Shown here one piece after another: positions 1 to 5,352 of a stretch of 5,352 nucleotides of DNA (position 1 is the first letter of the stretch; each line of letters starts with the position of its first letter). The DNA lies in contig JAHCKF010000256.1 in assembly GCA_026125925.1 (NCBI GenBank), positions 1 through 5,352 of the forward strand, read 5' to 3'. The position numbers and the translations under genes were made by a program. The DNA comes from Pseudolabrys sp. Its GTDB lineage: Bacteria; Pseudomonadota; Alphaproteobacteria; Rhizobiales; Xanthobacteraceae. The notes under the pieces were generated by a model. That model ran no database searches. It was not told where the DNA came from and worked only from the letters and a program-made list of their open reading frames with translations.

Positions 1-737
1 TGGTGCGCGCCTTCGCCCTCGAACGACAGCACCGCGTCGACCATGTGCTCGACGACGCGCGGGCCGGCGATCTGGCCGTCCTTGGTGACATGGCCGACCA
101 GAATCACCGCCGCGCCGGAGCGCTTGGCGAAGCGGATCAGCGACTGCGCGCTGCCGCGCACCTGCGTCACCGTGCCGGGCGCGGATTCCACGGTGTCCGT
201 CCACATGGTCTGGATCGAGTCGATGATGACGAGGCGCGGCGTCTTGCCTTCCGACAGCGTCGCGATGATGTCCTCGACCGAGGTTTCGGAGGCGAGTTCC
301 ACCTTCGCGTCGCCGAGGCCGAGCCGCTCGGCGCGCAGCCGTACCTGCGCGATCGCTTCTTCGCCTGAGATATAGATGACACGGTTGCCGGCGCGGGCGA
401 GCGCGGCGGTGGTCTGGATCAGCAGCGTCGACTTGCCGATGCCGGGATCGCCGCCGACCAGCAGCACCGAGCCGCGCACGAAGCCGCCGCCGGTGACGCG
501 GTCGAACTCGGCGATGCCGGAGGGCAGGCGCGGCGCATCATGGGTTTCGCCGGCGAGCGGCTCGAGATTGAAGGCGCGGCCCTTGCCGGGACGGCGGCCG
601 GGCCCGCGCGCGGCGGTGCCGGCGGCGTCTTCCTCGACCAGCGTGTTCCACTCGCCGCAGGCTTCGCACTTGCCCTGCCAGCGGTTATGCGCCGCGCCGC
701 AATTCTGACAGATGAACGATTGCGCCCGTTTCGCCAC
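1..737 (-). CDS. radA: DNA repair protein RadA/Sms, N-terminal part (runs off left edge)
   Basis: RadA is a RecA-like, DnaB-like ATPase that drives branch migration of recombination intermediates in the cytoplasm. The first 245 residues are present, about half of the usual 450-460. Visible: an N-terminal four-cysteine zinc finger (C10, C13, C24, C27, pattern C-x2-C-x10-C-x2-C); a Walker A motif GGDPGIGKST at residues 95-104; the RadA signature SGEEAIAQVRLRAERL from residue 124; a Walker B-like strand LVIIDSIQT ending near 177; and a GHVTKDG segment at 215-221. The family's KNRFG motif and C-terminal Lon-like domain would lie beyond the left edge. The start is GTG at 737, chosen because the protein then begins AKRAQSFICQNCG, matching the family, and a GGAG lies 6 bases upstream inside the end of alr. 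The alr stop is 3 bases away, so the two genes are probably translated as a coupled pair. Identity is near certain. Confidence 0.96.
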   Translation of the reverse strand, partial: MAKRAQSFICQNCGAAHNRWQGKCEACGEWNTLVEEDAAGTAARGPGRRPGKGRAFNLEPLAGETHDAPRLPSGIAEFDRVTGGGFVRGSVLLVGGDPGIGKSTLLIQTTAALARAGNRVIYISGEEAIAQVRLRAERLGLGDAKVELASETSVEDIIATLSEGKTPRLVIIDSIQTMWTDTVESAPGTVTQVRGSAQSLIRFAKRSGAAVILVGHVTKDGQIAGPRVVEHMVDAVLSFEGEGAH

Positions 738-740
738 GCC

Positions 741-1955
741 TCACTCCGCGCGATAGATGCGGTGATAGCGGCGGCCGAGGCTGGTGAGCACCTCGTAGCC
801 GATGGTGCCGGCGGTGGCGGCGAGATCGTCGACGGTGTATTCGTCGCCGATCAGCGTCACCAGATCGCCGCGGCGCACGGCGCTCTCGGGAAGTTCGCCG
901 ATGTCGATGGCGAGCAGGTCCATCGAGATGCGCCCGGCAAGACGGCAGCGCTTGCCGGCGACGATCGCCTCGCTGCCGGCGACGGTGTCGGAGGCGCTCG
1001 CCGCGCGCAGATAGCCGTCGGCATAGCCGACCGGCACGATGGCGAGACGGCCCGCGCGGCGCGCCGTCCATTGCGCGTCGTAGCCGACCGTTTCGCCGCG
1101 CTGGACGCTGCGCACCTGCGCGACCTTGGCTTTCAGTTCGACCACGGGGCGCATCGGGTTGTTGCGGCCCGGCGTCGGATTGACGCCGAACAGCGCGGCG
1201 CCGGGGCGCACCATGTCGCAATAGGTCGACTGGCCGAGGAAGATGCCGGACGAATTGGAGAGCGAGCCGGGAATGCCGCGATAGAGCATCCGAATTTCGC
1301 GGAACAGCTTGATCTGCCGCTCGTTCAGCGGATGGTCCTGCAACTGCGCGCAGGCGAGGTGGCTCATCAACAATGTGATGCCGTGGTTCTCCGAGCGGAT
1401 GCGCGGCGCGATCGCGGCGGCTTCCTCGGCCGTCACGCCGAGCCGGTTCATGCCGGTGTCGACCTGCAGCGCCGCGCCGCCCTGCCAGGCCTTGCCGGAC
1501 ACGAAGGCATCCCATTCGGCGAGTTCGGCAAGGCTGCCGATCACCGGCCGCACATTGGCTTCGGCAAAGGCGGCGGCGGTGCCCGGCATCACGCCGTTCA
1601 GCACATATATAGTGGGATCGTAGGCGACGGCGCGCAGCCGGCGCGCCTCGGACAGATCGGCGACGAAAAACGTCTTGCAGCCGGCGCGGGTGAGGGCCCG
1701 CCCGACCTGCTCGAGACCGCAGCCATAGGCATCGCCCTTGATGACCGCCGCGCATTCCGACGGCACCGTGCGCCGCGACAGCGCCCGCCAGTTGGCTTCG
1801 ATGGCCGACAGGTCGACGGTGAGCACGCCGCCGGCCTCGGCTTCCGGAGGCCCGGCGGTGGCGGTGCGCGCCTGTGGCGCGGCGGGCCGCTGCGATGGTT
1901 CCACGGGCCGGTCAGGCGCCGATTCGGTTTCGAGGCTGGACATGGCAACGGTCAT
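741..1955 (-). CDS. alr: Alanine racemase, PLP-dependent
   Basis: Converts L-alanine to D-alanine in the cytoplasm for peptidoglycan synthesis. From ATG at 1955 it is 404 residues, a little longer than the usual 360-390. Fold type III alanine racemase landmarks by comparison with the Geobacillus enzyme: PLP-binding lysine K73 in AVIKGDAYGCG; R171 in DTGMNRLG; H199 in SHLACAQ; R250, facing the PLP pyridine nitrogen, in MVRPGAALFG; catalytic tyrosine Y292 in GETVGYDAQW; and Y311 in VGYADGY. The C-terminal beta domain ends IGYEVLTSLGRRYHRIYRAE. The ATG at 1955 has AAGG five bases upstream. Residues 1-43 are a Pro/Ala/Thr-rich extension before VDLSAIEANW, where most Alr proteins begin. A GTG at 1826 preceded by GAGG at 8 bases would give a standard-length 361-residue protein and is a real alternative start. 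radA follows after 3 bases. In related genomes I recall dnaB upstream of alr, but it is not present here (recollection, not checked). Function is secure; the start is less so. Confidence 0.95.
   Translation of the reverse strand: MTVAMSSLETESAPDRPVEPSQRPAAPQARTATAGPPEAEAGGVLTVDLSAIEANWRALSRRTVPSECAAVIKGDAYGCGLEQVGRALTRAGCKTFFVADLSEARRLRAVAYDPTIYVLNGVMPGTAAAFAEANVRPVIGSLAELAEWDAFVSGKAWQGGAALQVDTGMNRLGVTAEEAAAIAPRIRSENHGITLLMSHLACAQLQDHPLNERQIKLFREIRMLYRGIPGSLSNSSGIFLGQSTYCDMVRPGAALFGVNPTPGRNNPMRPVVELKAKVAQVRSVQRGETVGYDAQWTARRAGRLAIVPVGYADGYLRAASASDTVAGSEAIVAGKRCRLAGRISMDLLAIDIGELPESAVRRGDLVTLIGDEYTVDDLAATAGTIGYEVLTSLGRRYHRIYRAE
744..747 (-). promoter_or_regulatory. Shine-Dalgarno of radA inside the 3' end of alr
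   Basis: GGAG on the minus strand lies 6 bases before the GTG start of radA and overlaps the last codons of alr. It supports the non-ATG start and suggests that ribosomes finishing alr help initiate radA. Confidence 0.6.
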
Positions 1956-1999
1956 AGCCGCCTTGGGCGGGAGCGTCCATGCGGCGGCAAAGCCTGTTG

Positions 2000-2019
2000 A
2001 ATAAAGCGCTTTTCGCGCT
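2000..2019 (-). terminator. Weak terminator-like hairpin upstream of alr
   Basis: On the minus strand AGCGC, loop GAAAA, GCGCT is followed by TTATT, the shape of a small intrinsic terminator 45 bases before the alr ATG. The stem is only 5 bp. The same bases also form a 10-bp palindrome AAAGCGCTTT (2003-2012), so it may instead be a protein site or chance. It could separate alr from a former upstream gene or act as a leader element. Confidence 0.2.
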
Positions 2020-2333
2020 CCGGCGGTGAGCCGGCCGGCGCTGGCGGGCGTTCGGTGGCTCCGCGGGGCGGACGCCGTCGAGTGTGGCTCCGGCTCGCGG
2101 CGGAGAGAACACGCGCCTTTCGAGATGCGGTCGGCGCGCGGGCCGCATCCCGATCCTGTTGGCGGCGAACGGTGGATCATCGAGAGCGAGTCACGACACC
2201 GCGCGACACGATGCCGGCGCAGCGACGTTGCGTTCCGAAGCGCGCGATGAGCGCGCGGCACTTCGTGTCGCGCGTCGATCGTCGTGTGCGTGTCACGTCG
2301 TTCGTGCGCGATGCGTCGTGCGTGAGCGTTGCG

Positions 2334-2358
2334 CCAGCGCCGAGTGTTCGAGCGCTGG
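2334..2358. repeat. 7-bp inverted repeat in intergenic region
   Basis: CCAGCGC (2334-2340) and GCGCTGG (2352-2358) are perfect reverse complements around an 11-base loop. The pair lies at the right end of the CpG-dense stretch, just before the composition turns AT-rich. No T-run follows immediately on either strand, so a terminator is not supported. It may be an operator or have no function. Confidence 0.3.
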
Positions 2359-2429
2359 GTGTTATTGTCACAGCGTTATGAAAATTGTGCGGCGCTGCGC
2401 ATGCACAAGTACATCAGCGTGGCGCGAAG

Positions 2430-2526
2430 TATCTTGAAAATGACTTTTGAGCCGCGCGTATCGTTTGAATAAAAAAGTTATGCAAAAGCTATAAATTGAC
2501 AGCGAAAGAAATATCCTTGAAATAAA
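2430..2526 (+). repeat. Three imperfect TATC-TTGAA motif copies upstream of integrase
   Basis: Three related words occur in the same orientation: TATCTTGAAAATGA (2430-2443), TATCGTTTGAATAAA (2459-2473) and TATCCTTGAAATAAA (2512-2526). They share TATC, 0-2 bases, TTGAA and an A-rich tail. Tyrosine recombinases with an N-terminal arm-binding domain, like the one encoded downstream, use short direct repeats of this size as arm-type sites, usually near their own gene. That role is inferred from position only. In DNA this AT-rich, similar words also arise by chance. Confidence 0.3.
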
Positions 2527-2600
2527 TTTTAAAATAGCGCTGCGAAACGGGCTTATCCGACGTCACTTTTAATGATCTATAAATCGAAAAGCGAAGTGCC
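2444..2600 (+). promoter_or_regulatory. AT-rich upstream region and possible promoter of the integrase
   Basis: Bases 2461-2540 contain only 21 G/C of 80, in a window otherwise well above 60 percent. A consensus -35 hexamer TTGACA lies at 2496-2501, but the bases at the ideal -10 distance (GAAATA, 2519-2524) match TATAAT poorly. TAAAAT at 2530-2535 is a better -10 word but is too far away. ATTTTAAAAT (2526-2535) is a perfect 10-bp palindrome and could be an operator or a bendable site. Near the start codon only a weak GAAG (2593-2596) serves as Shine-Dalgarno. Low GC is typical of the ends of integrated elements and of recombinase binding regions. Confidence 0.4.
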
Positions 2601-3800
2601 ATGCCCGTCGTCGAGTTGACAGCCAGCTTCCTCCGCAATGCGGACTGCCCGTCGGGGCAGAAGAAGATCGACTATTTCGATTCGAAGCAAAAAGGCTTCC
2701 TCGTCGAGGTTCGCAACTCCGGACGCCGCACCTTCTATCAGCGCTATCGCGATGAACGCGGCCGCGAGCGCCAGTTCAAGATCGGTCGTGCCGACATGTT
2801 GACGGTGGAGCAGGCGCGGCGAAAGGCGCGTTCGGTGTTCGCGCAGGCTCTGCTCGGCGACAACCCGCAGGAGCGCCGTCAGGAGCTTCGCGCCATTCCG
2901 ACGCTCGATGCTTTCGTGCGCGACAGCTACCTGCCGTTCGTCGCGACCTACAAGCGGAGCTGGAAGACCGACGAAACCATCCTGCGCATTCATGCGCTGC
3001 CGAGCCTCGGCAAGCTGCGGCTCGATGAAATCGGAACCGACCGGATCGTCGCGCTGGTCGGGCAGATGCGCAACAAGGGCTATGCCGGCGGCACCTCGAA
3101 CCGCGTGGTCGTGATCCTGCGCTATCTTTTCAATCTCGCGATGAAGTGGAAGGTGCCAGGCGTCGTCGCCAATCCGACGACCGGCGTCGAGATGGGCTCG
3201 GAGGTCCAGCGCAACCGCTTCCTGACCAAGGACGAAACGCAGCGCCTGGTATCGGCGATCTCGGCCGACGAGAACACGACGGCGGCCAATGCGATCCTGC
3301 TCCTGCTGTTAACCGGCGGACGCCGCAACGAGATCACGCATGCGCGCTGGGAGCATGTGATGTGGGAGGAGCGCAAGCTGCACGTCCCGTTGTCGAAATC
3401 CGGCAAGCCGCGCTGGATCTCGCTCAGCGAGGCGGCGATGTCGTTGCTGCGGTCCTTGCCGCGCGACGACGGCAACGACTACATCTTCCCGTCGGCGATG
3501 ACCGGACGGCCGTCGCCGTCGCTCTGGTTCCCGTGGGACCGGATCCGGCAAAGGGCAGGGCTCGAGGACGTGCGGCTGCACGATCTGCGGCACTCCTTTG
3601 CGAGTTTCCTCGTCAATGGCGGGGTGTCGCTTTACATCGTGCAGGCGCTGCTGGGGCACGCCAATGCGCGCACCACGCAGCGCTATGCGCATCTTGCGAG
3701 CGATACGCTGACGCAGGCGACCGTGGTGGTCGACAAGATCGTCGCGCCATCGCTGCCGGCCGCCGCGCGAGAGGAGGCGTCGCAGCCGATCCTGCGTTAG
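2601..3800 (+). CDS. Tyrosine recombinase / phage-type integrase
   Basis: A 399-residue site-specific recombinase of the lambda integrase family, which cuts and rejoins DNA through a 3'-phosphotyrosine to insert or excise mobile DNA. The N-terminus (about 1-95, including GFLVEVRNSGRRTFYQRYR and FKIGRADMLTVEQARRKA) looks like the DUF4102/arm-binding domain of prophage and island integrases. A SAM-like core-binding domain follows (about 100-190), then the catalytic domain (about 205-375). The catalytic set appears complete: R241 in LTGGRRNEI, K266 in LSKSGKPR, H327 and R330 in LHDLRHSFAS, H353 in LLGHANA, and nucleophile Y362 in TTQRYAHL. Length is normal and no frameshift is seen, so the enzyme may be active. 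ATG at 2601 is the first start in frame after the AT-rich leader. Its neighbours are core genes on one side and a truncated porin on the other, with no excisionase or cargo in view. Family is certain; the target site is unknown. Confidence 0.95.
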   Translation: MPVVELTASFLRNADCPSGQKKIDYFDSKQKGFLVEVRNSGRRTFYQRYRDERGRERQFKIGRADMLTVEQARRKARSVFAQALLGDNPQERRQELRAIPTLDAFVRDSYLPFVATYKRSWKTDETILRIHALPSLGKLRLDEIGTDRIVALVGQMRNKGYAGGTSNRVVVILRYLFNLAMKWKVPGVVANPTTGVEMGSEVQRNRFLTKDETQRLVSAISADENTTAANAILLLLLTGGRRNEITHARWEHVMWEERKLHVPLSKSGKPRWISLSEAAMSLLRSLPRDDGNDYIFPSAMTGRPSPSLWFPWDRIRQRAGLEDVRLHDLRHSFASFLVNGGVSLYIVQALLGHANARTTQRYAHLASDTLTQATVVVDKIVAPSLPAAAREEASQPILR

Positions 3801-3828
3801 GCCGCTACGCTCATCTTTGATCTGTCGC

Positions 3829-3851
3829 CCGGCTGAACCAGATTCAGCCGG
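3829..3851 (+). terminator. Perfect 9-bp hairpin after the integrase
   Basis: CCGGCTGAA (3829-3837), loop CCAGA, TTCAGCCGG (3843-3851) is a perfect 9-bp inverted repeat starting 29 bases after the integrase stop. Position and stability suit a transcription terminator for the integrase. The following TGCGTTTCC is only weakly T-rich, so efficient intrinsic termination is not assured. It could instead be a recombinase or regulator binding site near an element end. Confidence 0.5.
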
Positions 3852-4150
3852 TGCGTTTCCATGAACATTCGAATCTTGTCAGGGTGTCGCGCGCGACCAC
3901 GAGCGCGCGCTTGCCTTGTCGTGCGCGAAGCGCTGGCGACCTTTGCTATCCCGATGATGAATTCGCCGCTCGGTATGGGGGATGTGCATGCAAGCGCGAT
4001 GATCGGCCGTGTTGGATGCAGCCGTGCGCCCATCATTGTCCTATCGCGTAGCGTCTCGCCGCCGCAGCGAACCAGCGAATATGGTGGTGTTATTGGCTTG
4101 CGAGCGGATGAATTTGCCGTGTTGGGCTGCGTTGGCGACACAGGGCGTGA
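3852..4150. other. Stretch without a supported gene between integrase and porin fragment
   Basis: I see no gene here. The plus-strand open frames (3861-4160, 4009-4245) have no recognisable domain, no clear ribosome site and run into the porin in the wrong frame. The minus frame across it continues as the antisense shadow of the porin, although its last residues (…MFMETHRLNLVQPGD…, about 3830-3880) could be a remnant of an unrelated gene. Base composition is less GC-rich than the flanking genes. No porin signal-peptide coding sequence or tRNA is present. Confidence 0.55.
3889..3910. repeat. 7-bp GC-only inverted repeat
   Basis: GCGCGCG (3889-3895) and CGCGCGC (3904-3910) are reverse complements around the 8-base loop ACCACGAG. 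This would be a very stable small hairpin, but alternating GC runs pair with each other easily by chance in GC-rich DNA. No function is assigned. Confidence 0.25.
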
Positions 4151-5352
4151 CAGTACGTGAAGATTTGCAGCCTGTACGGCGCGGGTTTCTATTACATCCC
4201 GGGCACGGACACCTGTCTGAAGGTCGGCGGCTGGATTCGCTTTGAGACCAGCTACGGCTACAACGGCAGCATGACCACCGAGTGGTACAACAACAACCTG
4301 AACAACCGCTCGACCAACGAGAACACCTGGCGCGTCAAGGGCACGATCACCTTCGACGCCCGTGAGCAGACCGCTTACGGCACCCTGCGCAGCTATGCCG
4401 CGCTCGGCGTCAGCAACAACAACAACGCTGACAACGCGATCATCGCCAACTACGCCAACCGCTGGTTCATCCAGTGGGCCGGCTTTACGATCGGCCACGC
4501 CACGTCGTTCTTCGACTTCTACTCGATCGGCGGCAACCAGTACGGCTTCACCACCGCCTCGTCCGACACCGGCGACGGCGGCTGGGACGTGTTCGGCTAC
4601 ACCGCTCAGTTCGGCAACGGCCTGTCCGCCACGCTGTCGGCTGAAGCCGCTCGCCGTACCAAGCTGATCAACGCCAGCACGGCCGGCCTGCCGGCCATCC
4701 AGTCGTCGGCGACGCACTTCAACACCGGCTACGGTGGGCATGACATGCCTGACCTGGTCGCCAACCTGCGCGTCGACCAGGCGTGGGGTTCGGCCCAGAT
4801 CATGGGTGCTCTGCACTACGTGAACGGCACCTACTATGGCGCGAACGAGACCACCGGCGGTCCGGATGGCAAGCTCGGCTTCGCGGTCGGCGCCGGCCTC
4901 AAGCTGAACGCGCCGATGATCGGCCCGGGCGACTTCTTCCAGATCGAAGTCGACTACACCAAGGGTGCGTCGCGGTACTCGAACTCGACCGCGACGACCT
5001 GGGACTACTCGAAGTACGACGGCAACAGCTTCGGCTGGGGCTATGAGACCGATGGCGTCTACGGCGGCGCGCTCGGCGCCACCGCGTCGAACATCGAGCT
5101 GGTCTCGACCTGGGCGGTCAACGCCGCCTTCACCCACAACTGGACTCCGGCTTTGAAGTCCACCCTGTGGGGCGCCTATCGCGAGACCAACTTCAATGGT
5201 GCCGCGAATGCGATGGTCTGCTCGGCTGCTGGTTTCGGCAACGGCGTTCTCGGCGCCGGCGCGACGGCGGCTGCGGGCTGCGACATGGACTGGAGCGTGT
5301 GGGGTATCGGCCTGCGGACCGAATGGGCCGCGACCAAGAACCTGACCCTCGG
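4151..5352 (+). pseudogene. Outer-membrane porin, 5'-truncated (Porin_2 family; runs off right edge)
   Basis: Encodes a rhizobial-type general porin, normally a 16-strand trimeric outer-membrane channel for small solutes. The frame opens QYVKICSLYGAGFYYIPGTD, the conserved early block of the mature protein, and continues without a stop for 400 codons with alternating Tyr/Trp/Phe strands and Asn/Gly/Thr loops (for example GGWIRFETSYGY, RWFIQWAGFTIGHATSFFDF). Counting from GTG 4157, cysteines at about 4/20 and 355/375 are likely disulfide pairs. What is missing is the front: the codon before 4151 is TGA (4148-4150), and no in-frame start, signal peptide or AADLPVKA-like linker lies upstream. 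In the family, roughly 35 residues precede this block. GTG at 4157 could start translation, but the product would lack an export signal. Strong AAC/TAC/GGC codon preference resembles a highly expressed gene, so the loss looks recent. The 3' end lies beyond the window. It could still act as a sequence donor to other porin copies. Confidence 0.75.

Larger units (their letters stand above)
1956..2429. other. Gene-poor GC-rich intergenic stretch upstream of alr
   Basis: No reading frame here has a recognisable product. The short open frames on both strands (for example 2055-2381 and 2084-2437 plus, 2177-2371 minus) translate to Arg/Ala/Ser/Val-rich strings typical of random GC-rich DNA. Bases 2240-2345 are dense in CG steps with repeated CGTCGT, CGTGCG and GCGCG words. 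An alr promoter should lie here, but I cannot pick out a convincing -35/-10 pair on the minus strand. Two small inverted repeats are listed separately. Confidence 0.6.

Noticed and set aside
540..2000. Long plus-strand open frame (486 codons) across the alr region
   Set aside because: It is the antisense shadow of alr and the radA start. The minus frame has full alanine racemase motifs, while this one is Arg/Ala/Gly-rich with no domain.
2577..2993. Minus-strand frame over the integrase 5' part, and other frames at 3122-3475 and 3309-3692
   Set aside because: They lie wholly or almost wholly inside the intact integrase gene and have no independent support.
3861..3885. TTCGAAT at 3868-3874 resembling a tRNA T-loop, which would suit an integrase target site
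   Set aside because: The flanking five bases on each side (GAACA and CTTGT) do not pair, and there is no acceptor stem or CCA.
3851..4245. Short plus-strand open frames just before the porin
   Set aside because: No domain, no ribosome site and no signal peptide. They end in or cross the porin out of frame.
3797..5137. Long minus-strand open frame (446 codons) across the porin
   Set aside because: It is antisense to a clear porin frame whose GC-ending codons remove stops from the opposite strand. The translation is Val/Ala/Arg-rich with no motif.
1..5352. CRISPR array, toxin-antitoxin pair, defence operon or insertion-sequence transposase
   Set aside because: No regularly spaced repeats, no paired small genes with known features and no transposase motifs were seen on either strand.

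Overview
The window comes from a GC-rich alphaproteobacterial chromosome, most likely a Hyphomicrobiales member close to Bradyrhizobium, Rhodopseudomonas or Afipia (Nitrobacteraceae). The main reason is the right-hand gene, an outer-membrane porin of the rhizobial Porin_2 type whose conserved N-terminal block (YVKICSLYGAGFYYIPGTDTC-like) is characteristic of that group. The genus is inferred from protein style, not from any search.

Left part (1-1955, minus strand): two housekeeping genes read leftward. alr (alanine racemase, cell-wall D-alanine supply) is complete. radA (branch-migration ATPase in homologous recombination) follows after 3 bases and runs off the left edge. The radA Shine-Dalgarno lies in the last codons of alr, so the pair looks co-transcribed and translationally coupled.

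Middle (1956-2600): about 645 bases without a convincing gene. The first 430 or so are GC-rich, CpG-dense and of low complexity. After about 2380 the composition drops sharply (21 G/C in the 80 bases 2461-2540). This AT-rich stretch leads straight into a complete tyrosine recombinase/phage-type integrase (2601-3800, plus strand) with all six catalytic residues present. It holds three imperfect copies of a TATC-TTGAA-type motif that may be recombinase arm sites or promoter elements.

Right part (3801-5352): a perfect 9-bp hairpin lies 29 bases after the integrase stop and may end its transcript. It is followed by about 300 bases with no supported gene. A porin reading frame then begins abruptly in the middle of the family's conserved N-terminal region. 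An in-frame TGA sits directly before it, so the start codon, signal peptide and linker are missing. The remaining 400 codons are clean and run off the right edge. I read this as a 5'-truncated porin (pseudogene or silent fragment) created at a recombination junction.

Together the window looks like core genes, then an integrase, then a rearranged porin: either the edge of an integrated element or the scar of one. I saw no cargo, defence or CRISPR system and no RNA gene. The most interesting point is the abrupt porin junction beside an apparently intact integrase.
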